Shown here piece after piece: positions 33,440 to 44,917 of a stretch of 58,097 bases of DNA. The translations under genes were made by a program, and so were the position numbers. The notes beneath the pieces were generated by a model. It did not search any database. It was given only the letters and a program-made list of their open reading frames with translations, and had not been told where the DNA came from. This stretch comes from Pleurotus djamor. Taxonomy: Eukaryota; Basidiomycota; Agaricomycetes; Agaricales; Pleurotaceae. Numbering within the stretch: the stretch's first letter is position 1; each line of letters begins with the position of its first letter. Where the stretch lies: positions 9,705-67,801 of the forward strand of contig JAPEVF010000218.1 of the NCBI GenBank assembly GCA_029747585.1, given 5' to 3'.

Positions 33440-34321
33440 CTAGTCAAGCTTGTTGAGGCTCTTCATCCTCATCGCGCCATCCATAAGAGCGGCGATCGAG
33501 GCGTCATCCTGCCTGTCGTACCACTCTTGAATGGCCTGTTCCACGGCCTCATCCAAAACATTTAAACCTCTCTCCTCGGGGGCAGCATCAGGGGCAGGCT
33601 CCTCAGAAGCAGCTGGCGCAGCGGCAGGCCCTAAATGTTTATCTATCTTGCCTTTGAGGAAGGCAGCCCCCTTGTCCACCGCCGTGTGCAAAACCTCCCC
33701 GACCTTCGGTTTAATATGTTTATCCCAAACCTCTTTCCCTTTTTGCTTGATCTTGTCGAGGATACGACCATCTTGCTCAGCAGCCCACTCCTGGAAAGCT
33801 TGCTCAATCAAAGCGTCGAGTTGCCCGTTCTGCTTTAATTCGTTGAACGCGGCGAGTTTCGCGGCGTCGATGTTCCTAGCTTGGAGGGGGTGGACAAGAG
33901 AAGCGATAGAAACATCAGTTTGCTTTTCCATCCACTCCTGGACGGCCCGATCCATAGCCTCGTCAAAGGCATCCAACCCTCTCTCAGCGGGGGGATCATT
34001 GGCTGGCGGGTCAGCTGGGGCGTCACCACCTCCACCTTTCACAAGCTTGTCCATCTTGATGCGAGCAAGGGCGGCGGCCAAAGGTGACTTTTTGTACTTG
34101 TCCTTGCTAACAATGCCTCCCCCCGATGGCATGAGTTTCTTGAGGAAGACAGTGTCATCTTGCTCGGAGAGCCATTCTTGGAACGCGTTCTCGAACAAGG
34201 CATCGACCTGGCCTTTCGCCTTCAAGTCATTGAGCGCGGTAAGCGCGGGGTTGGCATTTGCCTCGAGGGGACGGGCAACTGCGAAAGCAGTGATAGCGAG
34301 GAGGATGAAGGCAGGACGCAT
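33440..34321 (-). CDS. Secreted alanine/acidic repeat protein with four QEW motifs
   Basis: A single-exon gene of 293 residues. The start at 34321 gives the signal peptide MRPAFILLAITAFAVARP; an ATG seven codons upstream (34342) is also in frame. The mature protein has no cysteine. It contains two repeat types that alternate A-B-A-B. A units (about residues 24-54 and 153-183): ALNDLKAKGQVDALFENAF and AFNELKQNGQLDALIEQAF, each followed by QEW and EQD. B units (about 113-145 and 250-285): ERGLDAFDEAMDRAVQEW and ERGLNVLDEAVEQAIQEW, followed by SIA.L. The spacers are proline/alanine- and lysine-rich. Each unit reads as an amphipathic helix. I know no family with this pattern. It follows a secreted chitinase that converges on it. 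Confidence 0.75.
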   Translation of the reverse strand: MRPAFILLAITAFAVARPLEANANPALTALNDLKAKGQVDALFENAFQEWLSEQDDTVFLKKLMPSGGGIVSKDKYKKSPLAAALARIKMDKLVKGGGGDAPADPPANDPPAERGLDAFDEAMDRAVQEWMEKQTDVSIASLVHPLQARNIDAAKLAAFNELKQNGQLDALIEQAFQEWAAEQDGRILDKIKQKGKEVWDKHIKPKVGEVLHTAVDKGAAFLKGKIDKHLGPAAAPAASEEPAPDAAPEERGLNVLDEAVEQAIQEWYDRQDDASIAALMDGAMRMKSLNKLD

Positions 34322-34342
34322 GGTCGACTCTATGAATTTCAA

Positions 34343-35427
34343 TCAGTCTAGTCCACGCTTAAAGGGAGTTTCATGCATCTTACGAGAATGTGCAACTGAA
34401 CGGCTGATGAAGTCAATCGTTAGTGTCCGCTATGTTTTGTCGAAGACTTGTGAGTTGCTCACCGAGGAGACAGCCGAGGATGCTGAAGATCCATGGCTTC
34501 TCTGCGTCTGTTTATATACCCTTCCACCCATGCGATCTGACATGGAACGCAACTGATCTAGACATGCTATCACAGTCTACTCTATGAAAGAAGGATGGGC
34601 TTGTGTTCTTTGAGACTGGGCGATTCGTTTAGGTGGGAACTGTGCAAGACATTGCCTGGGGCCGCCCACCTTCGAAATGGGATAGGCGAACATATCGCCT
34701 GTGGCTCCTTGGTGGCTCCCACACTATCCTACTACTCTTGAGATTCCCGGTGTTGATGGACTCCATGGTGCAGTTGTGGTGCAGATTTGCGCAATTGACT
34801 TTCCGACTTGTAGCGCCTCGTGCTGGTGAATAGGATTCTAATAGGACTCACCGTCTTGCGTTCAAGAGTATGTAAGGGTCGTATGTATGTATGTCCTGTA
34901 GTTCGCTCCGCCACATTTTTTACTCAGTCCGAGTTCAGCGCTAGTCTAGCGGTTAGTAGCATTTCAACGAAGCGTTGACATGTTCCATCAACAATGTAAG
35001 CGGGAAAAGGTCTATTCAACGACGAGGATAGCGACCATGATATGGGAATACTAACCAGAGACGCCTGCTACAGGACATGGAGGAGATATTAGGCCCTAAA
35101 CGGGGCTACAGGTATAACACTACATTTTGGTATTTAGCAGAAAGTAATAGCACCATGACAAGATGACCGAAGCCCAACGAAGGAAAGATACGAAAAACGT
35201 GTGAGGATGGAAAACAGAGTCGAATAAATACCAATCAAGAAACCAGGTTTGAGTATGAAGCNAAAAAACAAAAAAGCAGATGACGGAAACAACAACGAAA
35301 ACAATGCAAAATGCCAGTGAGGAAAGCCGATGTGATGCAGAAGCGAGGAAATCCCGGAGGAAAATAAAGTACAAAGCCATTGCGAAAGCGTGACTGAGGA
35401 CCAATTTTGGGGTTCGTAGCGTTTGTT
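34343..35427. other. Intergenic region, promoter side of repeat protein
   Basis: About 1.1 kb between the repeat-protein gene start and the carboxylesterase end. It includes a short GTAT-type microsatellite near 34,880. A TATA-like TTTATATACC lies near 34,510, about 190 bases upstream of the repeat-protein start, and could belong to its promoter. No coding gene is supported. Confidence 0.4.
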
Positions 35428-37639
35428 TTAGTTGAGAGGTGGCCCACGACTGAGTTCAAGGCCAATCTTGGACACGAGTGGCATCCCGAGAGGTTCGAAA
35501 ACGTTTCTCCACAGTGCCTTGTGCCTCCTTCCTTCGAAGATACTCTTCGACCTCTCTCCCGTCTCCCCTTCCGGCCCAAACACAAACACCTTATCCTCAT
35601 CCCACGGTGCCTCCCCGTTCGCAAACGCGATCCACCTCTCCTGCATCGTATCCCTGATCCTCGCATAGCTCCATTCATTGACAGGCGTCAACGCCCAGGC
35701 ATCATCATCGAACCTTCCGTCGTCGTCAATGGAAATGGGGTCAAATTTGACATTCGCCTCCTCTTCGTCATCGACGTCGAACGGTCCATCAAAGAAGGAA
35801 TCCGTCATACACGTAGAAGAAGTGTCGCTGCCCGCGGGCAAAGAGACATTGTCGAAGAGATACACTAGGTCGGCAGCGTGGTGAGGCATACCCCGAACAG
35901 GTCCTTCTTGATCAAAGACATATCGCCATACACCGTGACCTCCTCGATTCAACCGAGCAGCTTGCGCGGCACACTCCGTCGGCCACGCAACACGCGCATC
36001 ATTGATCAACTCCAACAACTTCGCACCAATTTCTTCATTCGGCGTGTATGAGCTGATATCGTAAGCATGGAAAAGACTACTCGCCCGAGAGAGGGATTGA
36101 CATAGAGCTTTGAGACGTCGCACGACTGCAGGCGCAGTCCAAAGCGACGCAGGGAAAGACCAGAGAAGAGAGTCTGCGACACAATCACCGATGATTAAAG
36201 GTTGGAGATTGTGTGGAAGGTGTAAGACCGGTGTTGCTCCGCCAGATCGAAGAGGCGTCGCCAAGTGCGACTTGTGATGACCTGGCGTGTGTCCCGGTGA
36301 TGGGTGGAGGGAATGATGTCCATTAGGCGCTTCGAGTAAACCTCCCAGGCGATGCAGGTCATCCATATGGTGGTGAGTGTGATGTGCATCAGGGAGTGAA
36401 AGCGCTTCTTTCCAGCCCGGGCGGAAGAACGTGTCATCATCCACAGCTCGCAGGAGGTATCCATAGGGAAGAAGTTTCTCCGCGTCAATTGACCGGAAAT
36501 CCTCAATCGTGGAGACCTTGAGAGCGGACATGATGCGCGACAGCTGCCAGCCAGCGGTGGAAACATTCGGTGCATTGTACTCAATCACTGGACTTTGGAT
36601 GATGGCGCGATGGAACAGCGGCTTCGTCTCGTTGTCTGCCGAGAGAAGATGGCAAACGATATCCGCTGCCCCCGAGGACTCACCGAAAAGAGTCACATTT
36701 GATGGATCACCTGTGAAAACGCGATGAGGTGTGGGCAAGATCGGACTATGTATATGGCATTTCTCACCTCCAAAACCACCTATGAAGTGGTGTATCCATT
36801 CCAGTGCCGTTCTTTGATCGCGAAGACCTAAGATAGCTGAGGATTCCGAAACACGAGGGAGGGAGGATCCGGTACGCACCATAATTACCAACACCCTTAT
36901 CTCCTGCAGCCTTGTTGTCGTTGAGGATGATAGGGCTCGCGGCGAAGCCAAACAGCCCGAGCCGAAAGCTAATGATATTGATAGTTCAATTTTGAGCCGT
37001 GAATTCAAGGAGGAGTGGACTTACTTGATGGAGACGACTATAACAGGCTTTCGCACAAGCAAGCTTTTGCGAACAAGCGCAGCACCATCGTATATCCAAC
37101 TAGAACCGCTGCCTCTATCTCCGCCACTGAGATNGGGGGGAAGCGAAGGGGAAGTCATCAGCTCCAAGAAGAATGGATACCGTATTGCGATAAACTCACC
37201 CGTGTATCCACACCATGACGGGTAGACGCGAATGCGAGTCTAATCCAGCAGGGCAGGTGATGTTCAGATTGAGACACTCGAACTCGTGCTGCTTGAAGCT
37301 CTCATGTGGGATGTCAACCTCCTCAAGACCAATCAGCTCCTCCTCTACCGATCGCTTGAGACGGCGTTGCGGGCAGATAGGCCTAGTATACGACACTCAT
37401 CGTGAGACGAGGTTCAAGGTCAAAATGATATGAAATGCGTACCCAAAATGCGTGGCATCTGTTTCACTGGGATACGATGAAAAGACCTTCGACGATCGAA
37501 AGCGCGCCGGTGCAGCACCATACTTGATACCCCTGTACTGGTGAATGGGGAGTTCTGGCGTCGACACTGGATGTTCAACGCCTATGAAGACGGTCTGCAG
37601 CGGTCCATGATGTATCTCTGGATGAAGGGTTGGATACAT
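35428..37639 (-). CDS. Type-B carboxylesterase with a histidine-rich insert
   Basis: A multi-exon alpha/beta-hydrolase. The start at 37639 gives MYPTLHPEIHHGPLQTVFIG, then QYRGIKYGAAPARF (carboxylesterase type-B signature 1 region), FECLNLNITCPAG (the 'EDCLNLNI' block), LPVMVWIHGGG, IVVSINFRLGLFGFA, GLRDQRTALEWIHHFIGGFGG and the nucleophile elbow VTLFGESSGA with its serine. The catalytic-histidine region reads GMPHHAADLVYLF. An insert of about 40 residues after 'GWKEALSLPD' is extremely histidine-rich (HHTHHHMDD...GHH.LHPSPGHTPGHHKSH). No signal peptide is seen, so the enzyme is probably cytosolic. The substrate is unknown. Six or so short introns lie in the first half; the second half is one long exon. 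Confidence 0.88.
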
Positions 37640-39078
37640 GTCGGCTTAGTTTGGAAAGTGGAAATGTTGTCGCGGCCAGGGCTATTATCGTGTTCTGGAA
37701 TCTAACCAAAGGCACGCGGGTTTGTGTTTCGAAAAGTTGTGTGTGGAGGATGGTGGGGGTTAAGAGTTGGGAATCATGCGAAGGAAGTCCAGGCAGAACA
37801 TTGATATGGCTGCGGTGGGATTCGGAATCGAATCGAAAAGCAAGACGGACTTTGTCATGATCACTGGCTCCCCTTGAGTCAATGGACGTTTGGAAACTAG
37901 AGGGGTCCGCCGGAAAAGGAAACTCATGGCGGTTCTAGAAACACCGTCCAGGACTTCAGGAGATGTGTGACACGATACGATCAACCCATCAACTTCTCCG
38001 TGCACACAACGCACACGAATGGGTAAAACCAAGGGAACAGCGAGGTTAATTGCGTTGTCGTTGCGCTCATCGATGACCCCGTTGACGTCCACGGTGACGC
38101 CGAAGCACGCGAGTTGGAGTCAGATCGCAGGGTTTCCCTGCGCATGTGATCCCTATGCAGAAAACCAAAGGTTAAGATCCTTTGGAACAAGTTGAAAGTC
38201 TGAGACAGCGATTCTGGGCCACATGTAGATCTGGGAGCGAAATACAAAACCAGGATCTTGACCCCAAAATTCCATTTCCCAAGGGAACATTCTACATCAT
38301 CCACGATCATAAACAGTCGTGGACGTGTACATGGACTGTGATCTGTTGTTGTTGTATAAGCGAAATGAATGGGAAACAGACACGAAAACCACGCATTTTA
38401 CCTAGACTGCTCTCAGCACTGGGCTTGATCTAGAGAGCCGCCTCATCGTTGTCGCGGAGTAAACAAGGGTACATGGGACCAAGTACCGAACAGATGACCA
38501 ATTTCAGGAAATGGCCAGGGCAAACTTGATGAGGCCGAGAGAAATACCGGAATGCACGGGCACGGGCACGCGCCAAAACGATGAACAACTTCAGATATTC
38601 AGATCTCAGAACTTGAGCATCTCTGGTCAAACAGGAATACTGCACCATTTCTAGCGACAATGCGACATTGCCTACATTCGAAGAACGTTCTTCAAATCGT
38701 GACCAAAAGCTGAAAATTTCTCCAGCCAGCGCCATGGGGTGCCAAGGGACCATGGGGACCAGGAGGGGGTTGGTTGCGGCCACCGTTCATTTCGCCTAGT
38801 TCATGTGGAAGATTTTTACGTGTATAAGTCAAGTATAAGTCAAGAAAACGGGAGTATGCGAGCATAAATCAGGGAGGGTCGTGGTGGGCGAGTTCAACAA
38901 GTTGTCACCGCGATCGATGGATTGAAAAAATGAGTGATAGGAGATAGGGATTGAATAGGAGAGGCCTCATCATGTGATGTCTCTCCTTTCTGCCCCTTTG
39001 TGCTCCTCCCATGGTCGACCCTGGGGATCTTTGTTCTTCGTTGGGCTCTTGCACTCTTGACTGGTGACTACAATCGAC
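37640..39078. other. Intergenic region, 1.4 kb
   Basis: Between the divergent carboxylesterase and F-box genes. Minus-strand frames at 37,760-38,310 and 38,430-38,783 have no family features or splice support. The region may carry both promoters. I see no RNA gene. Confidence 0.45.
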
Positions 39079-40653
39079 ATGAGCACAGCACTCTCTAGAC
39101 ACTCGCCGTCGGCAGACAGCTGCTTTACTACTTTCTGGCTACGACAACGAAATGCCTCGCTCCCTGCGATATCATTGCCTCCAGAAATTCTGGCAATGAT
39201 CTTTGAAGTGATCCGAGGCGACTGTCTGGAATCCGAGCCATTCCAGTACTACCGCTGGATCCCAGCTGTGACACATATTTGCACAGCATGGCGGGACGTT
39301 GCTCTGCGTACACCGCGATTGTGGAGTTCTGCCTCGTTGTACCCAGCAGAGTGGGGTCATGAGGTCCTCCGGCGAGCGCAAGGTGCTCCTCTGGACGTTA
39401 CTTTCCATGGGTCATACTTTTCAGATGATTCTACTGATACAGCTCAGGGCATTTCTTTGATGGAAGCAGCGCTCACTACACCAGAGCGTGTGGCCTCTAT
39501 ATATCTCCCTTTGTTCACCAATCAACCCGACGATGTCTCCAAAATACTATCAGAGTCGATTGGAACATCGGATATGCTCCTTCTGGAGAGCATCTGCATT
39601 CACAGTGGCAAGGCCCCGTGTCATGTCCTTGACGGTGTATTGATGACCACTGAAAGCACCCCGCGTCTGCAAGAGCTTATTCTCAGGAATAGCATCCTTG
39701 ACTTCACCATCCCACGATTCCGACACCTCTGCCTCCTCGAACTCGAGGCAACTCTCAATCATCCCTCCCTCCAAATTGACAACCTCCCCTCATTCTTCAT
39801 CGCGCTAGGAGAAATGCACGATCTCCAAATCCTGAAACTTTCGTCCGTCTTCCCCCCGATCTCGCCGTCTGAAGACCATGATGCCTTGGAACGAATGAAA
39901 GTCAACCCCATCGTACTCCCTGCTTTGCACGAGATTGACGTCTTCGACGCATGCGTCCGTCTTTTCATCTTCGAATGCACCAAAGCTCCCAATATCACCG
40001 AGATTGATGTCTTTCTCTTTTCATGCTTCGATCTCCTTGCCGCTGAGAGGAACGTCAGATCAGTATTCGAATTTGCAGTTTCTGTGTCCCAACCGGATCC
40101 AACCCCCACACGCTACGAGCTATCCGTTGAAAATTCAAGCGAATTCCCCGGGATAACTTACGAGCAAGTACATGGCAAAGACATCGTTCTTAAACATTTG
40201 AAAATCAACCTGGACGTCGACCATGATGATCTATTCTCATTAGTCCCCCAAGACACACTCATCTCCTCGTTTTCTGCTCCTTCTCGTGACGACGAACTAT
40301 CTGACGTACCGGACGCCTTTACCATCTATCTTGAAAGCTTGTCGGTTGCGCCCACCCTCACGACACTTCACATTCCTTACTTTGATTTCGTCAGCGCAGA
40401 CCTTCTCCAGGATTATACCAGGTTCCCTGTGTTGACTGATCTGTGCTTGGAATATCCGTTTTTTGGCCGCAAGAGTCTGGTGAAGACAGTTCCTCTGCTT
40501 GCAGACTGGTTGAGACGAAGAGAGGAGCGGGAGTATTCGAGACTTGACAGACTCGTCATCCATGGTCAGTGGTCATACGGGCTCAAAGAGGACTTGCCTT
40601 TCATTGTGACCCTGAAGCGGCTTGTGGGCTCTTTCAGTACTTCTGTGAGGTAG
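39079..40653 (+). CDS. F-box protein
   Basis: A single-exon frame of 524 residues from the start at 39079 (MSTALSRHSPSADSCF). The F-box is typical of agaricomycetes: LPPEILAMIFEVIRGDCLES, then WIPAVTHICTAWRDVALRTP and LWSSASL. Irregular leucine-rich segments follow. It is not close in sequence to the two F-box pairs elsewhere in the window. It is an inferred SCF adaptor with unknown substrate. An ATG five codons upstream (39064) is possible. An antisense frame of 136 codons overlaps its 3' end and has its own CPCKWC motif (see findings). Confidence 0.82.
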   Translation: MSTALSRHSPSADSCFTTFWLRQRNASLPAISLPPEILAMIFEVIRGDCLESEPFQYYRWIPAVTHICTAWRDVALRTPRLWSSASLYPAEWGHEVLRRAQGAPLDVTFHGSYFSDDSTDTAQGISLMEAALTTPERVASIYLPLFTNQPDDVSKILSESIGTSDMLLLESICIHSGKAPCHVLDGVLMTTESTPRLQELILRNSILDFTIPRFRHLCLLELEATLNHPSLQIDNLPSFFIALGEMHDLQILKLSSVFPPISPSEDHDALERMKVNPIVLPALHEIDVFDACVRLFIFECTKAPNITEIDVFLFSCFDLLAAERNVRSVFEFAVSVSQPDPTPTRYELSVENSSEFPGITYEQVHGKDIVLKHLKINLDVDHDDLFSLVPQDTLISSFSAPSRDDELSDVPDAFTIYLESLSVAPTLTTLHIPYFDFVSADLLQDYTRFPVLTDLCLEYPFFGRKSLVKTVPLLADWLRRREEREYSRLDRLVIHGQWSYGLKEDLPFIVTLKRLVGSFSTSVR

Positions 40654-41006
40654 AATATGAAGCGACAACTCGCTGATGACGCACAACGACACCCACTTTG
40701 ACGGCCAACCAGGTGGTCGGAAGACATTCCCCCTGTCTCCTGGATGAATATAGGAGGACTCCTGAAAGCGAATCTCATGATGGAAGAGATTCATCGTGCT
40801 GAATCTGTGGACGCTTCCATTCGTGAAGTGTTCAAGTAGACTCGCCTTCTCTCTGACAGTATTTACATCTTTGAGCTGTCCATTACACCACTTGCAAGGG
40901 CAAAGGACGAACGTGGCCAAGCCAGAACTGAGCGTGGGATCGAGACCTGAATATTTCGTCGCATAATGAGCCCATTTACCCAACTTGCACTCTACTTCAT
41001 TCCTCC

Positions 41007-42424
41007 ATGTCGACTTCTACAGCCGCGCCTCGCGACGTGGGTGAGCTTGGAATGCTATTTCATTTGCTTTGAGATTGATCTTGGTCTCGTAGATTTCAGT
41101 CTTTTCGGCGGCGCAGAGTCGCTTCTGGAGGGCAAAGGTCGCGCACCGCGACGGACAGTCGTGACAGCGCCGACTACGAAGGATGATGGAAAGGGATACC
41201 CAGCACCTCCTCAAGATCCCTCAGACTTTCTGTGGTTGATGACGGAGGAGCCTCATCGGTCGCGACGGACAGCCATAATGAAGGCTCATCCAGAGGTGCG
41301 CAGTATCGGTCACTTCGTACTTGATGCGTGAACTCACGACGAGGTTACCAAGGTCACCAAGCTTATGGGACACGAACCACTGACTAAGTTCGTCGTCCTG
41401 TTCGTTGTGCTGCTCCAAGTCGGCGTCGCCATTTCCCTCAGACATACGAAACCACTTTCCCCACTGTTCCTTCTGTGTGCCTACGCTATCGGAGGCACAG
41501 CAAACCACAATCTTTTCCTCGCAATACACGAAATTACACATAACCTTGCGTTCCGTGGTGTCGCGCCTAACAAGCTACTTGCTATTTTTGCCAACCTTCC
41601 GATCGGAATACCATACTCGACTGCTTTTAAGGTTCGTTCCCCTACCCGTATATGGGAACTGGAGGTCTGATTGCTATCTCATTTATAGCCGTACCATATC
41701 GAACACCACAAGTTCTTGGGCCAGGATGGGATCGATACGGATTTGCCAACACGTCTGGAACTGCTCTGCTTGAACAATGTCTTGGGAAAAGTTTTCTTCG
41801 CGTACGTGAACAGTCGTATGTTTCCAGACTTCTTCCAGATTTCCTGACCCTCGCTCTAGAACGTTCCAAATCCTATTCTACGCCTTGCGACCGACCTTTG
41901 TTCGCGCGCAGGTCCTGACGCGGTGGCATTTCTTCAACATCTTCGTCCAGGTCGTCTTCGACTTCTGCCTAGTCAGCATGTTCGGTGTACGACCGTTGAT
42001 ATATCTCATCGCCAGCAGCTTCTTCGCTGGGAGCTTACATCCTTGTGCCGGTCACTTTATCGCGGAACACTACCTATGGGACGGTCTCGATCAAGAAACT
42101 TACAGTTATTACGGCCCTCTCAACGTCCTAGCCTACAACGTCGGCTATCACAACGAACATCACGATTTCCCATCCATTCCTTGGACGCGTTTGCCTGCCC
42201 TTCGTGCGTTGGCTCCCGAGTTCTACGACACCATTCCATCGCATCCCTCGTGGCCAATGGTGATCGTCAACTTCATTCGGGATAAGGAAGTTGGGATGTT
42301 TGCAAGAGCCAAGCGGTTGGCCAAAAGAGCTAATATGTCGCCGGCAGGGAGCTCGATGAGCATCTCCTCGAGCGCAAGCGTAGAGTCGCAGTTGTCCATA
42401 GACGAGTCGGACAAGAGCGATTAA
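41007..42424 (+). CDS. DES1: Sphingolipid delta-4 desaturase
   Basis: The start at 41007 gives MSTSTAAPRDV, then an intron and KGYPAPPQDPSDFLWLMTEE, the conserved N-terminal 'DFxW...EPH..RR..I...HPE' block. The three histidine boxes of the membrane desaturases are present: HEITH, HIEHH (in PYHIEHHKFLGQDG) and HNEHH (in NVGYHNEHHDFP). Hydrophobic helices lie between them (VVLLQVGVAISL, LIYLIASSFFAG). The C-terminal tail is serine-rich. The enzyme introduces the 4,5-trans double bond into dihydroceramide in the ER, needed for glucosylceramide. Exon 2's start is not certain (about 41,100-41,160). Later introns lie at about 41,303-41,348, 41,633-41,690 and 41,800-41,860. Confidence 0.9.
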
Positions 42425-42743
42425 GTCCGAATGTCGTCGGGCCGTTTTAGAATGCGTATTTTATTGGTGATCAACCTTGGTAATAGATTCTCACTCGCCA
42501 TGTGCGAGTCCCTCTCCGGAAATAAGCACGATGGATGCGACTCAACTTACAACCTATACGGAAGATTGGCGGAACTTTTTGAACTGCCTCCTGGTTGATC
42601 TGACAGACGAGGTGTCCTAGCCTGATATCCTCATCCTTGGGTCTGGAACGCGAGCGGAATTAACGAGTGTATAAGTAGATCTGATCAACTCATTTGGCTA
42701 TCGTCTTAGTGTTCTCAAGAATTTGCCTACATCCCAAGCGATA

Positions 42744-44249
42744 ATGTCTGCGCAGCAAACGAAGCGAATTGTTGTCATCGGTGCTGGTGAGTCTTTCAAT
42801 GTTCGTCTCTTGATCATGCACATTTATTGATTGGTGTGTCATCTAGGTGTTATCGGATTGACAACTGCGCTCAAGCTTCAAGAACTAGGAGGCTACGAAG
42901 TTATCATCATAGCAGAAACATTTCCTACCGACCCGAAGACTGTCAAGTACACAAGCCACTGGGCTGTTCGTTCTCCCTCACTTCCTTTGGTTTCGTCTTC
43001 TTACCTCTGGTTTCTTATACGAACAGGGTGCACATCATGTCAGCTATGAGCCAAGTGGAACGGAAAAGCATAGTAGGCTTCCCCCTCCTGACCGGTTGTG
43101 TTGCAATTCTGACTGGTTTCGTCCAGAGATTGATAAGGATACCTTTGATGTCATGTGGAAAATGTCTGAGCCAGGTTCCCCTACCGACCACCTCTTCATG
43201 CGGCTCGAGCAAGAAGAGCATTACTATGTCGAACAACCACAGCCCAGTCATCTAGCTCACATGCCTAACGTGCGTTTACTCGAGCACCGCATCTCGATAA
43301 CCACACCTATTGACATCATTGATGTAGTTCCATTACCTCCCAAATGAAGCTTTCGTCCCTTCGGCCGTGGGCGCGGTTGCCTTCAACACAATCACCATCG
43401 ACACGCCTCGTTATGTCAACTATCTCTTCTCCAAGTTCCTATCCGCTGGCGGTCAGATTGAACGAGCTTCTCTCCAACATATCAACCAGGTCATCGAAGG
43501 CGGAGCCAAGGTGTTTTCAACGCCGAAAGACGCGCCGAAAGTCAAAGCTGATGCTATCATTGTCTGCGCTGGGCTCGGAGCGAGGACTCTCGGTGGTGTT
43601 GAGGACAAGGCGGTTCATCCTATTCGAGGGCAGACGGTGTTGATTCGTGCGCCGTGGATCAAGTTTGGGAGGACTCTGTCGAGTGAGAATGTTTGGACCT
43701 ATATTATTCCGAGGCGGAGCGGAGATGTATGTCCCCTTGTTTCAACTGCTCTAGGTACTCTAACTGCTTTTTCAGGTCATCGTGGGTGGTACCCGCGTTG
43801 CCGATGACTGGTGCGTCTCTCTCTCCTTTTGAGTAGAACGATATTATTGATGTCACTTCACTTCAGGTACCCCAAAGCACGACCAGAGACTACCATCGAT
43901 ATTCTTACTCGTGCCTTGGCTATCTGTCCTGAGCTCGCTCCGTCAGAAGTACGTGCTCAGCGCGCACCGACGATCGACGACATCAAACCTATCATCATCG
44001 AAGAAGGATGTGGCTTCCGTCCTGGACGCACCGGTGGCCTTAGATTGGAGGTCGAGTGGTTCGAGGAAACGACTGACGGTGTGAAGCTGCCCATTGTGTA
44101 TAATTATGGGTGCGTCCATCACAATTCTTGAGCCCCTTGATGTAGTCTGATTTGTGTTCAGTCATGCTGGATCTGGCTTTCAGTCGTCATGGGGTTCAGC
44201 GGCTGTGGCTGTAGAGCTTCTTCAAGAAGCCTTGGCCATTGGTCCTTAG
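42744..44249 (+). CDS. D-amino-acid oxidase (tandem copy 1)
   Basis: The start at 42744 gives MSAQQTKRIVVIGAG, joined to VIGLTTALKLQELGGYEVII, the FAD-binding GxGVIGL motif. Then come TSHWAGAHHVSYEP, DTFDVMWKMSEP, RYVNYLFSKFLSAGG, DAIIVCAGLGARTLGGV, HPIRGQTVLI, DVIVGGTRVADDWYPK, the substrate arginine region GFRPGRTGGLRLE and YNYGHAGSGFQSSWGSA. This is the complete D-amino-acid oxidase layout. The enzyme converts D-amino acids to 2-oxo acids, ammonia and hydrogen peroxide. It ends ALAIGP with no SKL-type peroxisomal signal, although fungal members often have one. About eight introns. A second copy lies 670 bp downstream on the same strand. Confidence 0.9.
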
Positions 44250-44917
44250 AGTGCTGCATATATACTCTACTTGACCATTGGTTCTACTTGTCCGACATGT
44301 CTCATTTCAAACAGCTACGTGGTCCATCATACACTTGCGCCTTCCTTGAGCTTCCCCTTCCTGTGCTTCTGGTTATCTCGTCCAGTGTAGTGGCTTGGTT
44401 GGGAGTACCTCGTTTCTTGGACAGTCGCTATGCTTCAGTTGTTCAACAAGCTTTCGGTAGAATTCAATTGGGGGACTCCCCTCGCGAACCCAGTCTTGTG
44501 CGTTGGATAACTCTAGCTTTAACCTTGACGTCGCCTTTGGATCATATATTTCAGGATTTCCGTCAAATAAAGGCTGAAGCGATGGACCGTTGTTGTCTAT
44601 TTTCTACCGTCCGTTTTGAACGTTTCTCCATCCTACGGAGTTTTTTGGGGTAAAGGATAGAGACGCGAAGGTCCTTAAAGGAAAGGTACCTCGGGTCCTT
44701 TGTGGTGTGTGGGGGTCTAGGATGGGCAACGTTCCTGCCGTACAATAAGCTCGCGAAGTTGGAGCAGCGGAATTGGTTCCAAGGACTACAGCATTCTGAA
44801 AATATAAAAAGCTCAAGTACAGTCCCCCAGCTGGTCTCGTAAGGGCCCTCTAACCCCAGTGCCCGTTCCCAGAATTTTCAGCCTGCCTGATTAACACGTC
44901 CTCTCAGAAATCCTCAG
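44250..44917. other. Spacer between the two D-amino-acid oxidase copies
   Basis: About 670 bp with no supported gene. It presumably carries the promoter of copy 2. Confidence 0.45.

Noticed and set aside
33531..34556. Plus-strand frame of 341 codons opposite the secreted repeat protein
   Set aside because: It is the mirror of a GC-rich coding strand with a clear signal peptide and repeats; the antisense frame has no motif.
37760..38310. Overlapping minus-strand frames in the carboxylesterase / F-box gap
   Set aside because: Frames change without splice sites, and no homology is recognised.
38430..38783. Minus-strand frame of 117 codons (MAATNPLLVPMVPWHP...)
   Set aside because: No family features, no splice partner, no conserved-looking pattern.
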